A stretch of 64,000 bases of DNA from Kitasatospora phosalacinea (GTDB taxonomy: Bacteria > Actinomycetota > Actinomycetes > Streptomycetales > Streptomycetaceae), in assembly GCF_030268885.1 (NCBI RefSeq), contig NZ_BSSA01000007.1, forward strand, positions 62,001 through 126,000, given 5' to 3'. Shown piece by piece: positions 31,691-40,805 of this stretch; position 1 is the stretch's first letter; each line of letters starts with the position of its first letter. The notes under the pieces were generated by a model, which saw only the letters and a list, made by a program, of their open reading frames with translations, was not told the DNA's origin and searched no databases. The position numbers and the translations under genes were made by a program.

Positions 31691-32452
31691 GTGACCACCT
31701 CCCCGGAGACCCCGTTCGCCGGCCTCGGCAGGATCCTGGTGATCATCCCGACCTACAACGAGGCCGAGAACGTCGAACGGATCGTGTCCCGCGTCCGCGC
31801 CGCCGTCCCCGAGGCGCACGTCCTGGTCGCCGACGACAACAGCCCGGACGGCACCGGCAAGCTCGCCGACGCCCTCGCCGCCGACGACGACCACGTGAAG
31901 GTGCTGCACCGCAAGGGCAAGGAGGGCCTCGGCGCGGCCTACCTGGCCGGGTTCCGCTGGGGCATCGACGACGGCTACGACGTGCTGGTCGAGATGGACG
32001 CGGACGGCTCGCACCAGCCCGAGGAACTGCCCCGGCTGCTGACCGCGCTGCGCAGCGCGGACCTGGTGCTGGGCTCGCGCTGGGTGCCCGGCGGCGCGGT
32101 GGTGAACTGGCCGAAGTCGCGGCTGCTGCTGTCCAAGGGCGGCTCCACGTACTCCCGGCTGATGCTGGACGTGCCGATCCGGGACGTCACCGGCGGCTAC
32201 CGGGCCTTCCGCAAGGAGACCCTGCTCGGCCTCGGCATGGACCAGGTCGCCTCGCAGGGCTACTGCTTCCAGGTCGACCTGGCCTGGCGCGCGGTGAAGG
32301 CCGGGTTCAAGGTCGCCGAGGTGCCGATCACCTTCGTCGAGCGCGAGCACGGCGCCTCGAAGATGAGCCGCAACATCGTGGTCGAGGCGCTGTGGCGGGT
32401 CACCGCCTGGGGAGTGAACGACCGGATCTCCCGGCTCACCCGGAAGAAGTAG
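31691..32452 (+). CDS. ppm1: Polyprenol-phosphate mannose synthase (GT2)
   Basis: This 253-aa family-2 glycosyltransferase transfers mannose from GDP-mannose to polyprenyl phosphate, giving the donor for protein O-mannosylation and mannolipids. It has [29 protein letters not shown], the DAD-type metal site [14 protein letters not shown] and [12 protein letters not shown], as in dolichol-phosphate mannose synthases. GTG 31691 was chosen from family length; the frame runs further upstream. It lacks the N-terminal lipid N-acyltransferase domain of some mycobacterial Ppm1 forms. Confidence 0.88.
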   Translation: MTTSPETPFAGLGRILVIIPTYNEAENVERIVSRVRAAVPEAHVLVADDNSPDGTGKLADALAADDDHVKVLHRKGKEGLGAAYLAGFRWGIDDGYDVLVEMDADGSHQPEELPRLLTALRSADLVLGSRWVPGGAVVNWPKSRLLLSKGGSTYSRLMLDVPIRDVTGGYRAFRKETLLGLGMDQVASQGYCFQVDLAWRAVKAGFKVAEVPITFVEREHGASKMSRNIVVEALWRVTAWGVNDRISRLTRKK

Positions 32453-32525
32453 GCGCCGGGCTCCGCCCCGCGGGCCGGGTGACGATGGAGGTTCCCGGCC
32501 CGGCGGAGCTTGCGGAGGTTTCGGC

Positions 32526-33446
32526 GTGACAGAGGCACTGCAACGAGCGGAGCAGGACCCGCCCCCCGAACCCGGCTCCGGCTCCGGCCGGTGGGAGTCG
32601 GCGAAGCAGCGGGCGGCCCGGCTCGCCGAGTCCGCCAAGGGCGCCCCCGAGCGGATCCCGCTGGTCGGCCGGGCCGTCAGCAACCTGATCCGGGTCAACC
32701 TGCTGGACAACGCGACCCGGCTGGCCGCCCAGGCCTTCCTGTCCGCGCTGCCCGCCCTGTTCGTGGTCGCCGTCTTCGCCCCCGCCACGGTCAAGCACAG
32801 CGTCACCGGCTCGCTGCGCGAGCAGCTCGGCCTGGAGGGCGCCGCCCAGCAGCAGGTCCAGCAGCTGATGAACACCCAGGCCGACGGCACCACCCAGAGC
32901 ATCGGGGCCCTCGGCGCACTGGTCACCCTGGCCTCCGCGACCGCGCTCAGCCGGGCCCTGCAGCGGGTCTGCGAGCGGGCCTGGGAGATGCCGAAGAACA
33001 GCGCCCGGCTGGCCCTGTGGCGCTGGGTGGTGTGGCTGCTGGGCTGGATGGTGTTCCTGGTCGTGCAGGTCCCGCTGCGCAGGGGCTTCGGCGCCGGCCT
33101 GTGGCTGGGCGTCCCGCTGACCTTCGTGGCCTCCACCGCCGTGTGGTGGTGGACCCAGCACCTGCTGCTCGGCGCCCGGATCCGCTGGTACCCGCTGCTG
33201 CCCGGCGCCCTGCTGTGCGGCCTCGCCGAGGTCGGCCTCGGCATCGCCTCGAAGGTCTACCTGCCGCACGCGATGACCGCCTCCGTGGAGAAGTTCGGCC
33301 CGTACGGGGTGGTGTTCACCGCGCTGTCCTGGCTGATCGCGCTGTTCAGCGCCGTCACCCTGGCCCTGGTCCTCGGCCGGGTGCTCTCCGAGGAGCCCGC
33401 CCTCGCCCGCTACCTCGGCACCCGCGACGAACGCGGCCGCTGGTAG
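32526..33446 (+). CDS. YihY/BrkB-family inner-membrane protein
   Basis: This 306-aa protein has a hydrophilic N-terminus (about 45 residues) and six or so membrane segments. It has family features such as the early NLIRVNLLDNATRLAAQAFLSALPALFVVA, YKVYLPHAM-like IASKVYLPHAM, and FGPYGVVFTALSWLIALFSAVTLALVLG. The family was once misnamed RNase BN, and its function is unsettled. The GTG start has GGAGG nearby. It follows the mannose synthase gene by 73 bases and may be co-transcribed. Confidence 0.82.
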   Translation: MTEALQRAEQDPPPEPGSGSGRWESAKQRAARLAESAKGAPERIPLVGRAVSNLIRVNLLDNATRLAAQAFLSALPALFVVAVFAPATVKHSVTGSLREQLGLEGAAQQQVQQLMNTQADGTTQSIGALGALVTLASATALSRALQRVCERAWEMPKNSARLALWRWVVWLLGWMVFLVVQVPLRRGFGAGLWLGVPLTFVASTAVWWWTQHLLLGARIRWYPLLPGALLCGLAEVGLGIASKVYLPHAMTASVEKFGPYGVVFTALSWLIALFSAVTLALVLGRVLSEEPALARYLGTRDERGRW

Positions 33447-33510
33447 CCCGACCGCCGGTGGCCCCGGCCGCTGGTGGCCCCGGCCACCAAACGGCTCCCC
33501 CGGAGAACGA

Positions 33511-33545
33511 CGAACCGGCCCGGACGATCCGTCCGGGCCGGTTCG
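33511..33545. terminator. Bidirectional hairpin between convergent genes
   Basis: A 15-bp perfect stem (33511-33525 with 33531-33545, loop GATCC) lies between the YihY-type gene and the convergent carboxypeptidase gene. Confidence 0.85.
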
Positions 33546-33570
33546 CGCGTCACCCCCGCGGCGCGGTGCC

Positions 33571-35844
33571 TCAGCCGAGGCGCAGCAGCCGGGAGCCGAT
33601 GGACGCCGGGGCCAGGTCCGACTGCAGCGTGACCGGCACCTCGACGCGGCCCTCGCCCTCGCCCGCCGCCAGCGTGCCGACCTGGGTGCCCGCCGCCAGG
33701 GTGTGCGCGATCTTCCCGACCGGGGTCAGGGTCAGGTGCGCGGTGACGCCGTTCCAGCCCGCCACGGTCAGGTCCTTCGCCGCGACCAGCGGCACCCGGC
33801 CGCCCACGCCGTCGTCCACGTAGCCGACCACGTCGCCCTTCTTGGCCAGCGTCTGCCCGGCCAGCGCGGCCTGCGCGGCCACGTTGATCCGCTGGCTCGG
33901 CGGCTGGGCGGCGCGCACCAGGCTCATCTCCTCCTTGGTCTGCGGCTGGCCCAGCGTCACGCCGAGGATCATCCGCTGCTCGCCGCCGATCTCCTTGACC
34001 GCCGCCCACATCAGGCAGGACTGCGCGGGCGTGGACGAGCCGGTCTTCACGCCGATGTTGCCGTTCTTCCCGAGCAGCGCGTTGGTGTTGTAGATCCGCT
34101 GCCCGTTGAACCGGGTGTCCGGTTCGGCGACGATCTGCTTGAAGATCTCCATCTGCATGACCTTCTCGGCCAGCTTCAGCTGGTCCTTCGCGGTCGACTT
34201 GGTGTCGTTGACGTACCCGGCCGGGTCCGCGTAGGTGGTGTTGGTCATGCCGAGCTGCGCGGCGGTGGCGTTCATCTTCTTCACGAACTCCGCCTCGCTG
34301 CCGGAGTCCCAACGCGCCAGCAGCCGGGCCACGTTGTTGGCCGACGGCAGCATCAGCATCTCCAGCGCCTCGTACTCGGTGAGCTTCTGGCCCTCCTTCA
34401 GCGTCACCGTCGACTCGTCACCGTTGCCGGACTCCTGCGCGGCCTGCTGGTCCACCGTGAGCACCGGACCGCTCTCCCCCTTCTTCAGGGGGTGCGCCTG
34501 CAGGATCAGGTACGCGTTCATCACCTTGGTCACCGACGCGATCGGGACGGGCGTCTCCTCCCCCGACGACCCCAGGCTGCCCACGCCGACCACCTCGGCC
34601 GCGGCCTGGCCCTTCGTCGGCCACGGGATGTTCGGCTGCTCCCCGCCGAAGGTGAACGAGTCCGCCAGCGAGAGCTTCGCCTTCGGCGTCGGCAGCGGAC
34701 GCAGCAACTGCGCCGCCACCAGCACGCCCAGCACCACCGCCAGGAACCCGCCCCAGAGCGCGACCCGCTTCAACGCCCGCCGCAACGGGGAGACCGGACG
34801 GGCGCTCAGCCCCTTCAACACCTCCAGCGCCTCGATGGTGCTCTCCGGCCCGGGCGCGGCCGCGGCGGGAGCCGCGACGGGAGCCGCAGCGGCAGCAGCG
34901 GGCGCCGGAGCGGGCGTGGGCACGGCCCTGGGCGCGGGCTTCGCCGCGGCGGCGACCGGCCCGGTCCTCGGCTCCGGGCCCGACTTCGGCTCCGGCTCCG
35001 ACTTCGCCTTCGACTTCGGCTCCGACTTCGCCTCGGAGGCGGTGGCGATCGGCACCGTCTCCGCCACCGCTCCCGGCCCGGCCGCGGGCTTCGGCTCCGC
35101 CCCGGACTCCGCCCCGGACGCGGCGGCGACCGGCCCGGTCCTCGGCTCCGGCTTCCCGGCGTCCTCCTTGGGCAGCCGCAGCATCACGGTCTGCTCGGGG
35201 CGCTCCTTGTCGACCCGCAGCGTCATCGTCGCCCCGGGCTTCGCGGCGGGCGCGTCCCCGGCCCCGTCCGCGTCCTCGTCCTCCCCCTTCGGGACGTCCG
35301 ACAGCCGCAGCGTCATCGTCGGCTCGGGCTTCGCAGCGGACGCGGGCGCCTCCTCGTCCCCGTCCTCGGCCCCGGCCTCCGCCGCGTCCCCGTCCCCGTC
35401 CTCGTCCTCGGCCTCCGCCCCGTCCCCGGCCTCCTCCTTCGGCAGGTCCGACAGCCGGAGCATCATCGTCGGCTCGGGCCCCGCCGGAGCGTCCTCCGGC
35501 TCCTCCTCGTCCTTCTCCCTCTCCTTCGCCTTCTCCTTCGCCTTCTCCTTCTCCGGGAGGTCCGACAGCCGCAGCGTCACGGTCGGCTGGGGGCCGGTCG
35601 ATTCGGTCTCGGATTCCGGGACGTCCTCGTCTTGAGGGGTGGGACGGGAGGCGGCGAGGGCGGCGCTGGACTCGGGGAGGTCGGCGGGGAGGCGCAGGTC
35701 GGTGGTGCGGGTGTCCGCATCGCGGACGCGCAGGTGGACGGTGCCGTTGCCCGCGGCGTTGTCGCCGGGTTCGCGCGGGGTCTCCTCGGTTCCGGTCGAC
35801 CGCTCCTCGCCGTCGGGCCGCTCGCTCTTCGGGGACTCGCCCAC
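33571..35844 (-). CDS. D-alanyl-D-alanine carboxypeptidase with long repeat-bearing cytoplasmic tail
   Basis: This 757-aa penicillin-binding-protein-type D,D-carboxypeptidase is far longer than the usual ~400-450 aa. The catalytic domain has SxxK as S437-VT-K440, SAN at 501-503 and KTG at 600-602. A single membrane segment lies at about 359-381, so residues 1-358 are cytoplasmic: acidic, Pro/Ala-rich and probably disordered. Five copies of a P-x-P-T-x-x-L-R-L-S-D-L-P-like motif lie near Thr88/90, Thr126, Thr176/178, Thr206/208 and Thr219. Such Thr motifs resemble phosphorylation or FHA docking sites, which is inference. GTG 35844 was chosen, with GGAGGA nine bases upstream; GTG 35853 is an alternative. 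Confidence 0.9.
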   Translation of the reverse strand: MGESPKSERPDGEERSTGTEETPREPGDNAAGNGTVHLRVRDADTRTTDLRLPADLPESSAALAASRPTPQDEDVPESETESTGPQPTVTLRLSDLPEKEKAKEKAKEREKDEEEPEDAPAGPEPTMMLRLSDLPKEEAGDGAEAEDEDGDGDAAEAGAEDGDEEAPASAAKPEPTMTLRLSDVPKGEDEDADGAGDAPAAKPGATMTLRVDKERPEQTVMLRLPKEDAGKPEPRTGPVAAASGAESGAEPKPAAGPGAVAETVPIATASEAKSEPKSKAKSEPEPKSGPEPRTGPVAAAAKPAPRAVPTPAPAPAAAAAAPVAAPAAAAPGPESTIEALEVLKGLSARPVSPLRRALKRVALWGGFLAVVLGVLVAAQLLRPLPTPKAKLSLADSFTFGGEQPNIPWPTKGQAAAEVVGVGSLGSSGEETPVPIASVTKVMNAYLILQAHPLKKGESGPVLTVDQQAAQESGNGDESTVTLKEGQKLTEYEALEMLMLPSANNVARLLARWDSGSEAEFVKKMNATAAQLGMTNTTYADPAGYVNDTKSTAKDQLKLAEKVMQMEIFKQIVAEPDTRFNGQRIYNTNALLGKNGNIGVKTGSSTPAQSCLMWAAVKEIGGEQRMILGVTLGQPQTKEEMSLVRAAQPPSQRINVAAQAALAGQTLAKKGDVVGYVDDGVGGRVPLVAAKDLTVAGWNGVTAHLTLTPVGKIAHTLAAGTQVGTLAAGEGEGRVEVPVTLQSDLAPASIGSRLLRLG

Positions 35845-36144
35845 GTAACCCACTCCTCCTCGTCCGCCCGGCACCGCCGGTCCGATCACACAAGCTGGTT
35901 TTTTTCGGGCGGGTTCTCGACCCGGCCCAGCACCTGTACAGTCTCCGGCACCGAGCCCGCAAGGGCCCGTCGCACCCCGCCCGACCGGCGGTTTTTCCTG
36001 CCCGCACGGGCCGTTGCCCGGTGGGACGCGGAGCCGTCGGACGGCGGTTCCAGCCTGCCCGGGCAAGGTCACGATTCGGAGGCGTACTCGACAAGCCTGT
36101 GTGAGAGGCGTCACCCTGTCATTCATCCACGCGGGGAGGCTTGG
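35845..36144. other. 300-bp divergent promoter region
   Basis: This gap separates the divergent carboxypeptidase and GPP34 genes. It contains a run of seven T (35899-35905), which is rare in this genome. It also holds a small hairpin CCGCC/GGCGG (35977-35981 with 35987-35991) followed by five T on the plus strand, which could be a weak attenuator upstream of the GPP34 gene. No gene is seen. Confidence 0.45.
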
Positions 36145-36873
36145 ATGGGCAGAGGCCGTCGAACCATTCCCGAGGAGCTGTTGTTGCTCGCGCTGGACCC
36201 GGCCACGGGTACCACCGCGCAGCCGCAGACCCTCGACCTCGGACTTGCCGGGGCGCAGCTCGTCGAGCTGTCCCTGGCCGGAAGGATAGTCCCGGACGGG
36301 GACCGGATCGCCGTGGTGGTGCCACGGCCGACCGGCGACCCGACCCTTGACCACGCATTGGAACTACTGCGCCGGCGCGGCAGCCCGGTGCGCGCCGCGC
36401 ACTGGATCGGCGGCCCGCGCCTGGGCCTGCGGCAGACGTACCTGGCGCACCTGGAGCGGTGCGGCATGGTGACGGCGGTGCCCGGGCAGGTCTGCGGGGT
36501 GCTGCCGACGACGCGCTACCAGGCGTCGGACGACTGCACCAACGCGGCGATCAAGCAGCGGCTGGACACGGCGATCCGCACCGGCGTGCCGCCGGACCCG
36601 CGGACGGCGGCGCTGGCGGCGCTGGCGCACGCGGTCGGCCTGGGCAAGCACCTGTACCCGGGCAACGAGGGGCGCTCCTCGCGCTCCCGGCTGCGGGACC
36701 TGATCAGGTACGACCCGCTGGGCGGGATGGTGGCCCACGCGGTGATGGACGTGCAGAACGGTCTGCCCGCCCAGCAGCAGCAGGGCAGGTCGGCGCCCGC
36801 GGGTTCGCGCGGTCCGGCCGGTCGTCCCGCCGCCGCGGGGCGCAGCGTGGCCAGTCGGGTGGGCGCGCGATGA
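36145..36873 (+). CDS. GPP34 (Golgi phosphoprotein 3-like) protein
   Basis: This 242-aa protein of the GPP34 family is common in actinomycetes. The start TIPEELLLLALDPATGT is the family hallmark, followed by LAGAQLVELSLAGRI and a helical body, with a low-complexity Gln/Gly/Arg tail. In eukaryotes the family binds phosphatidylinositol 4-phosphate; the bacterial role is unknown. GGGGAGG precedes ATG 36145. A strong hairpin follows the stop. Confidence 0.88.
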   Translation: MGRGRRTIPEELLLLALDPATGTTAQPQTLDLGLAGAQLVELSLAGRIVPDGDRIAVVVPRPTGDPTLDHALELLRRRGSPVRAAHWIGGPRLGLRQTYLAHLERCGMVTAVPGQVCGVLPTTRYQASDDCTNAAIKQRLDTAIRTGVPPDPRTAALAALAHAVGLGKHLYPGNEGRSSRSRLRDLIRYDPLGGMVAHAVMDVQNGLPAQQQQGRSAPAGSRGPAGRPAAAGRSVASRVGAR

Positions 36874-36905
36874 GCGGCGCACGCCGTTAGCGTTCGGTTC
36901 GACCA

Positions 36906-36948
36906 GAGGGCGGGTGGCCCGGTGCGATGCACCGGGCCACCCGCCCTC
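36906..36948. terminator. Strong hairpin after GPP34 gene
   Basis: A 20-bp perfect stem (36906-36925 with 36929-36948) with loop GAT begins 33 bases past the GPP34 stop. The remaining gap to 37199 is more AT-rich and should hold the promoter of the next gene. Confidence 0.88.
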
Positions 36949-37199
36949 GGTCGTTCCCGGGCCCGGCGTCCGTGCCCGGCGGTTCCCGAAGTGCCGTTTA
37001 CCGCACGGGATCCCCATTAGCGGGTAGGCGCGCCGTTGGCAAGTGCGGACATCCCGATTGAGCTATTTTCAAATGATCTGTTCCACTGCGGTACTGCGAT
37101 TCCCGGGCACGGACCGCAGTTGAGGTGGCATGCTGCTCAGCGTCAGGGGGGTTGGTACCAATTACCGCACTGTTGCCAGAAGTAGGGCCGGAGGTCGAT

Positions 37200-38057
37200 G
37201 TGTCCGCCAGCGTGAATCCGACGGTTCGCCGCCGCAGGCTCGGTGCCGAACTGCGGCGCCTGCGCGAACTCAGGGGGATGACCGCCGAAGAGGTGGCCGG
37301 CCGCCTGATGGTCTCCCAGTCGAAGATCAGCCGACTGGAGAACGGCCGCCGCTCGATCAGCCAGCGCGACGTGCGCGACCTGTGCGACGTCTACGAGGTC
37401 GAGGACGAGCGGGTCCGCACCGGGCTGATGGAGATGGCCAAGGAGTCGCGCCAGCGCGGCTGGTGGCACGAGTTCGGGGACATCCCGTACAGCGTGTACA
37501 TCGGACTGGAGGCGGAGGCTTCCTCGATCCGGGCCTACGAGTCCTCGTTCGTGCCGGGGCTGCTGCAGACCCGCGAGTACGCGGAGGCGGTGGTCGCGGG
37601 CACCCAGCCGGACACCGACCCGACCGCGATCCGGCGCCGGGTGGACGTCCGGCTGAAGCGGCAGCACCGGATCCACGGCGAGGACCAGCTGGGCAGCCTG
37701 TGGGTCGTCATAGACGAGGCCGTGCTGCGCCGCCAGGTCGGCGGCAAGCGGGTGATGGCCGAGCAGTTGTACCAACTCGTGGAACTGGGCGAGCGGGCGA
37801 ACATCAACCTGCAGGTCATCCCGTTCTCCCACGGCTCGCACCCCGGCATGACCGGGACATTCTCCTTGCTGGAGTTCCCCGAGTCAGCGGATTCCACGGT
37901 CGTCTACTTCGAAGGAGTGACGAGCGATCTCTACCTGGAGAAGGACGCCGACGTACGCCGCTATACCAATCTGTACGACCACCTGAGGGCCGCGGCGCTG
38001 AGCGTCGCGGAGAGTCGGTCGATGATCGCCACCATCGCAGAGGAGTTCATGAAATGA
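37200..38057 (+). CDS. Scr1-type regulator (HTH + DUF5753)
   Basis: This 285-aa protein has an N-terminal helix-turn-helix (LGAELRRLRELRGMTAEEVA with MVSQSKISRLENGRRSIS, about 12-60) and a DUF5753 domain (about 95-270) marked by SFVPGLLQTREYAEAVV, DEAVLRRQVGG and LQVIPFSHGSHPGMTGTFSLLEF. It belongs to the large streptomycete family that includes developmental regulators such as WhiJ-type proteins. GTG 37200 was chosen (GGAGG five bases before); the frame extends 25 codons upstream. Its stop overlaps the ATG of a DUF397 gene. It is the intact counterpart of the decayed regulator at 22014-22821. Confidence 0.9.
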   Translation: MSASVNPTVRRRRLGAELRRLRELRGMTAEEVAGRLMVSQSKISRLENGRRSISQRDVRDLCDVYEVEDERVRTGLMEMAKESRQRGWWHEFGDIPYSVYIGLEAEASSIRAYESSFVPGLLQTREYAEAVVAGTQPDTDPTAIRRRVDVRLKRQHRIHGEDQLGSLWVVIDEAVLRRQVGGKRVMAEQLYQLVELGERANINLQVIPFSHGSHPGMTGTFSLLEFPESADSTVVYFEGVTSDLYLEKDADVRRYTNLYDHLRAAALSVAESRSMIATIAEEFMK

Positions 38058-38260
38058 GCAAGGCCACCGAGAGCCTGACCTGGCGCAAGAGCAGCTACAG
38101 CGGGGGCAACGGCGCCTGCGTAGAGATCGCCGTGCCGGGTTCGGCCTCGATCGCGGTCCGCGACTCCAAGGACCCGCAGGGCCCGCAGTTGCGCTTCACC
38201 GGCGAGTCCTGGGCCGCGTTCGCCGCGGCGGCCGGTGCGGGCCGCTTCGGCGAGGTCTGA
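38054..38260 (+). CDS. DUF397 protein
   Basis: This 68-aa DUF397 protein ([20 protein letters not shown] and VRDSKDPQGPQLRFTGESWAAF) is translationally coupled to the Scr1-type regulator by an ATGA overlap. The regulator-DUF397 pair is typical and is thought to work as a unit. Confidence 0.9.
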   Translation: MSKATESLTWRKSSYSGGNGACVEIAVPGSASIAVRDSKDPQGPQLRFTGESWAAFAAAAGAGRFGEV

Positions 38261-38327
38261 GCCGCCGCCTGAGCCATCCCCCGACCGGACCGGTCCGGGC
38301 CACGGCCCGAACCACCGCAGGACCGCA

Positions 38328-38366
38328 CGCAGGTGCCCGCCGCTTCCCGCGCGGCGGGCACCTGCG
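38328..38366. terminator. Bidirectional hairpin
   Basis: A 16-bp perfect stem (38328-38343 with 38351-38366, loop of seven) lies between the DUF397 gene and the convergent ADP-ribosylglycohydrolase gene. Confidence 0.85.
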
Positions 38367-38388
38367 CGTCCGCCCCCGGTACGACGGG

Positions 38389-39516
38389 TCAGGCGGTGGC
38401 AGTGGCGGCGGTGGCAGTGGCGGCGGGGTAGCGCTCGGCCCAGACCTCGGTGCCGTGCAGTTCGGGGCCGTGCAGCAGCTCCAGCACCAGGTCGTCGGCG
38501 AGTTCCAGGATCGTGCCGCGGCCCTCCACCTCGGCCAGCAGGTCCGGCGGGAGGGCGGTCTCGCCGTGCAGGGCGCCCAGCAGGTTGCCGCAGATCGAGC
38601 CGGTGGAGTCGCTGTCGCCGGAGTGGTTGACGGCCAGCAGCAGGCCGCTGCGGATGTCCTCGGCGACCAGCGCGCAGTACAGGCCGATGGCGAGCGCCTC
38701 CTCGGCGACCCAGCCCTCGCCGAGCGCCTCGACCCGCTCGGGGGACGGCGCCCCGGCCCGCACCGCGTCCAGCGCGGCGCGCAGGGCGGCGGTGGTCTCC
38801 TCGTGGCCGGTGCGCTCGGAGAGCAGGGCCAGTGCCAGGTGCACGCCCTCCTCCAGGGTGCCGCCGCGGGCCACCGCGTGGACGATCACCGCGAACGCCC
38901 CGGCGGACAGGTAGCCGGTGGGGTGGCCGTGGGTCAGCACCGAGCACTCGACGGCGAGCTGGAAGACCAGGGCCGGGTCCCAGGCGGTGAGCAGCCCGAA
39001 CGGGGCGGCCCGCATCACGGTGCCGCAGCCCTTGGAACCGGGGTTGCGCGGCTCCTCGACGGTCGGCAGCGGCCCGTTCTCGGTGCCCGCCAGGCCGGAC
39101 AGGCAGGCCTGGCCGGGGGCGCGGCGGGCGTACAGCCACTCCTGGCGGCCGAGCCAGCCCAGGTCCCGGCGGCGCTCGTCCGGGCCCCAGTCCTGCTGGG
39201 TGGTGTACCAGCGCAGGTAGGCGCGGTGCACGTCGGACGGCGGGTGCCAGGCGCCGCCCTCGCGGTTGACGTGGGAGCGGATCAGGCCGTCGACGGTGAA
39301 CAGGGTCATCTGGGTGTCGTCGGTGATCGCGCCGCGCCGCCCGTACGCGGGGACGTAGCCGGTCACCCCGGCCTCGCCGTGCGCCTCGCGGATCTGCTCC
39401 AGCTGCTCGAACTCGACGCCGCCGCCGAGCGCGTCCCCGATCGCCCCGCCGAGCAGGCAGCCCCGGACCCGGCTGCGGAAGTCCTGCTGCTGGGCGCGTG
39501 ACCACAGAGGCATCAC
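38389..39516 (-). CDS. ADP-ribosylglycohydrolase family protein
   Basis: This 375-aa protein of the DraG-like family removes ADP-ribose from modified proteins or small molecules using two metal ions. It has RGCLLGGAIGDALGGGVEFE, the metal-binding TDDTQMTLFT, and the late NHSGDSDSTGSICGNLLGA, which supplies further metal ligands. GTG 39516 sits directly before ATG 39513; either could start translation. No partner ADP-ribosyltransferase is seen in the window. Confidence 0.9.
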   Translation of the reverse strand: MMPLWSRAQQQDFRSRVRGCLLGGAIGDALGGGVEFEQLEQIREAHGEAGVTGYVPAYGRRGAITDDTQMTLFTVDGLIRSHVNREGGAWHPPSDVHRAYLRWYTTQQDWGPDERRRDLGWLGRQEWLYARRAPGQACLSGLAGTENGPLPTVEEPRNPGSKGCGTVMRAAPFGLLTAWDPALVFQLAVECSVLTHGHPTGYLSAGAFAVIVHAVARGGTLEEGVHLALALLSERTGHEETTAALRAALDAVRAGAPSPERVEALGEGWVAEEALAIGLYCALVAEDIRSGLLLAVNHSGDSDSTGSICGNLLGALHGETALPPDLLAEVEGRGTILELADDLVLELLHGPELHGTEVWAERYPAATATAATATA

Positions 39517-39707
39517 GAGGCGGAACCCTTTCGGTCGGCGGCACGGTCCACCGCCCGGGGCGGACGCCCGGGCGGTAGACGCACCTTATTCGAAGAGCCG
39601 CGCGAAAAGGCGGCCCACCCCGAACGTCGATTCGTTCAACCGGTCGTCGGAACGACGACATCCGCAGGCCACCGGGCCAGCGGTCGGTGTGCCTACGGTC
39701 GGCGTCC

Positions 39708-40799
39708 ATGACCTCCCCCCGCACCCGGCTGGTCGCCGCGGCCGCCCTCACCGCCGCGCTGACCGTCACCGCCCCCGCGCTCGCCGCCCCGGCCCTGGCC
39801 GCCCCGTCCGCCGCCCCGGCGCAGCACTCGGCCCGCGCGGTCCCGTTCACCGCCGCCACCGCCGCCCAGCAGGCCGACGGCGCCTTCACCCTCAGCTGGA
39901 CCGCGCCCGGCGCCCGGCACGTCACCGTGTACGCGGGCACCGACCGGGACCACGTCGCGCACCGCCGGGCCGTCGCGTCCGGCGCGGGCAGCGCCACCGT
40001 CACCGTCTCCGGCCTCGGCGCGGCCGACCGCTGGTACTTCGAGCTGGTCCCGGACCGGGGCGCGCCGCTGGTCGTCGCCGACCGCTCGCTGCACCTGGCC
40101 TCCGCCCCCAACTTCCGCGACCTGGGCGGCTACCGGACGGCGGACGGCCGCTGGGTGGAGCTCGGCCGGGTGTACCGCTCGGACGACCTGTCCGAGCTGA
40201 CCGACCAGGACCTCGCCAAGCTGCACCGGCTGGGCATCCGCACCGTCCTCGACCTGCGCACCCCCGCCGAGCAGCAGGCCGCCCCCGACCGGCTCCCGGC
40301 GGGCGCGCGGAGCGTCTCGGCGAACGTCCTGGGCACCGCCGACACCGGGCAGTTCGACGTCAGCAGCCCGCAGGCCGCGGTCGACGCGATGATCGCGGGC
40401 GAGCGGACCATGGTCTCCGCCGACAGCGCCCGCGCCGCCTACGCGCAGCTGCTGGACGCCGCCGCCGGCCGCGGCGCCGTCCTGTTCCACTGCACCGCGG
40501 GCAAGGACCGCACCGGCTGGGGCGCGGCCGCCCTGCTCACCGCGCTCGGCGTGCCGCAGGAGACCGTGCGGGCCGACTACCTGGCGTCCAACACCTACCG
40601 GGCCCGGGCCAACGCCGCCGTGCTGGCCCAACTGCCGCCCGCCCGGCAGGCGGTGTACCGGCCGCTGCTGGAGGTCCGCCCCGAGTACCTGGCGGCGGGC
40701 TTCGACGAGGTCGAGGCCCGCTACGGCGGCTTCGACGCCTACCTGGAGGACCTGGGCGTGGACGCGCGGCAGCTGCGCCGGAACCTGCTGGTCGGCTGA
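39708..40799 (+). CDS. Secreted tyrosine/serine-type protein phosphatase
   Basis: This 363-aa protein has a signal peptide rich in Ala (about 1-35). A fibronectin-like N-terminal region (about 45-120, FTLSWTAPGARHVTVYAG) is followed by a phosphatase domain from about 125: NFRDLGGYRTADGRWVELGRVYRSDDLSELT and the CX5R site HCTAGKDRTGWGA with Cys262 and Arg268. This is the Y_phosphatase3 group, active on phosphotyrosine, phosphoserine or phosphoinositides. ATG 39708 has no clear ribosome site; TACGGT about eight bases upstream could mean a leaderless mRNA. Its stop lies six bases from the convergent FO synthase stop. Confidence 0.87.
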   Translation: MTSPRTRLVAAAALTAALTVTAPALAAPALAAPSAAPAQHSARAVPFTAATAAQQADGAFTLSWTAPGARHVTVYAGTDRDHVAHRRAVASGAGSATVTVSGLGAADRWYFELVPDRGAPLVVADRSLHLASAPNFRDLGGYRTADGRWVELGRVYRSDDLSELTDQDLAKLHRLGIRTVLDLRTPAEQQAAPDRLPAGARSVSANVLGTADTGQFDVSSPQAAVDAMIAGERTMVSADSARAAYAQLLDAAAGRGAVLFHCTAGKDRTGWGAAALLTALGVPQETVRADYLASNTYRARANAAVLAQLPPARQAVYRPLLEVRPEYLAAGFDEVEARYGGFDAYLEDLGVDARQLRRNLLVG

Positions 40800-40805
40800 C
40801 CCGCG

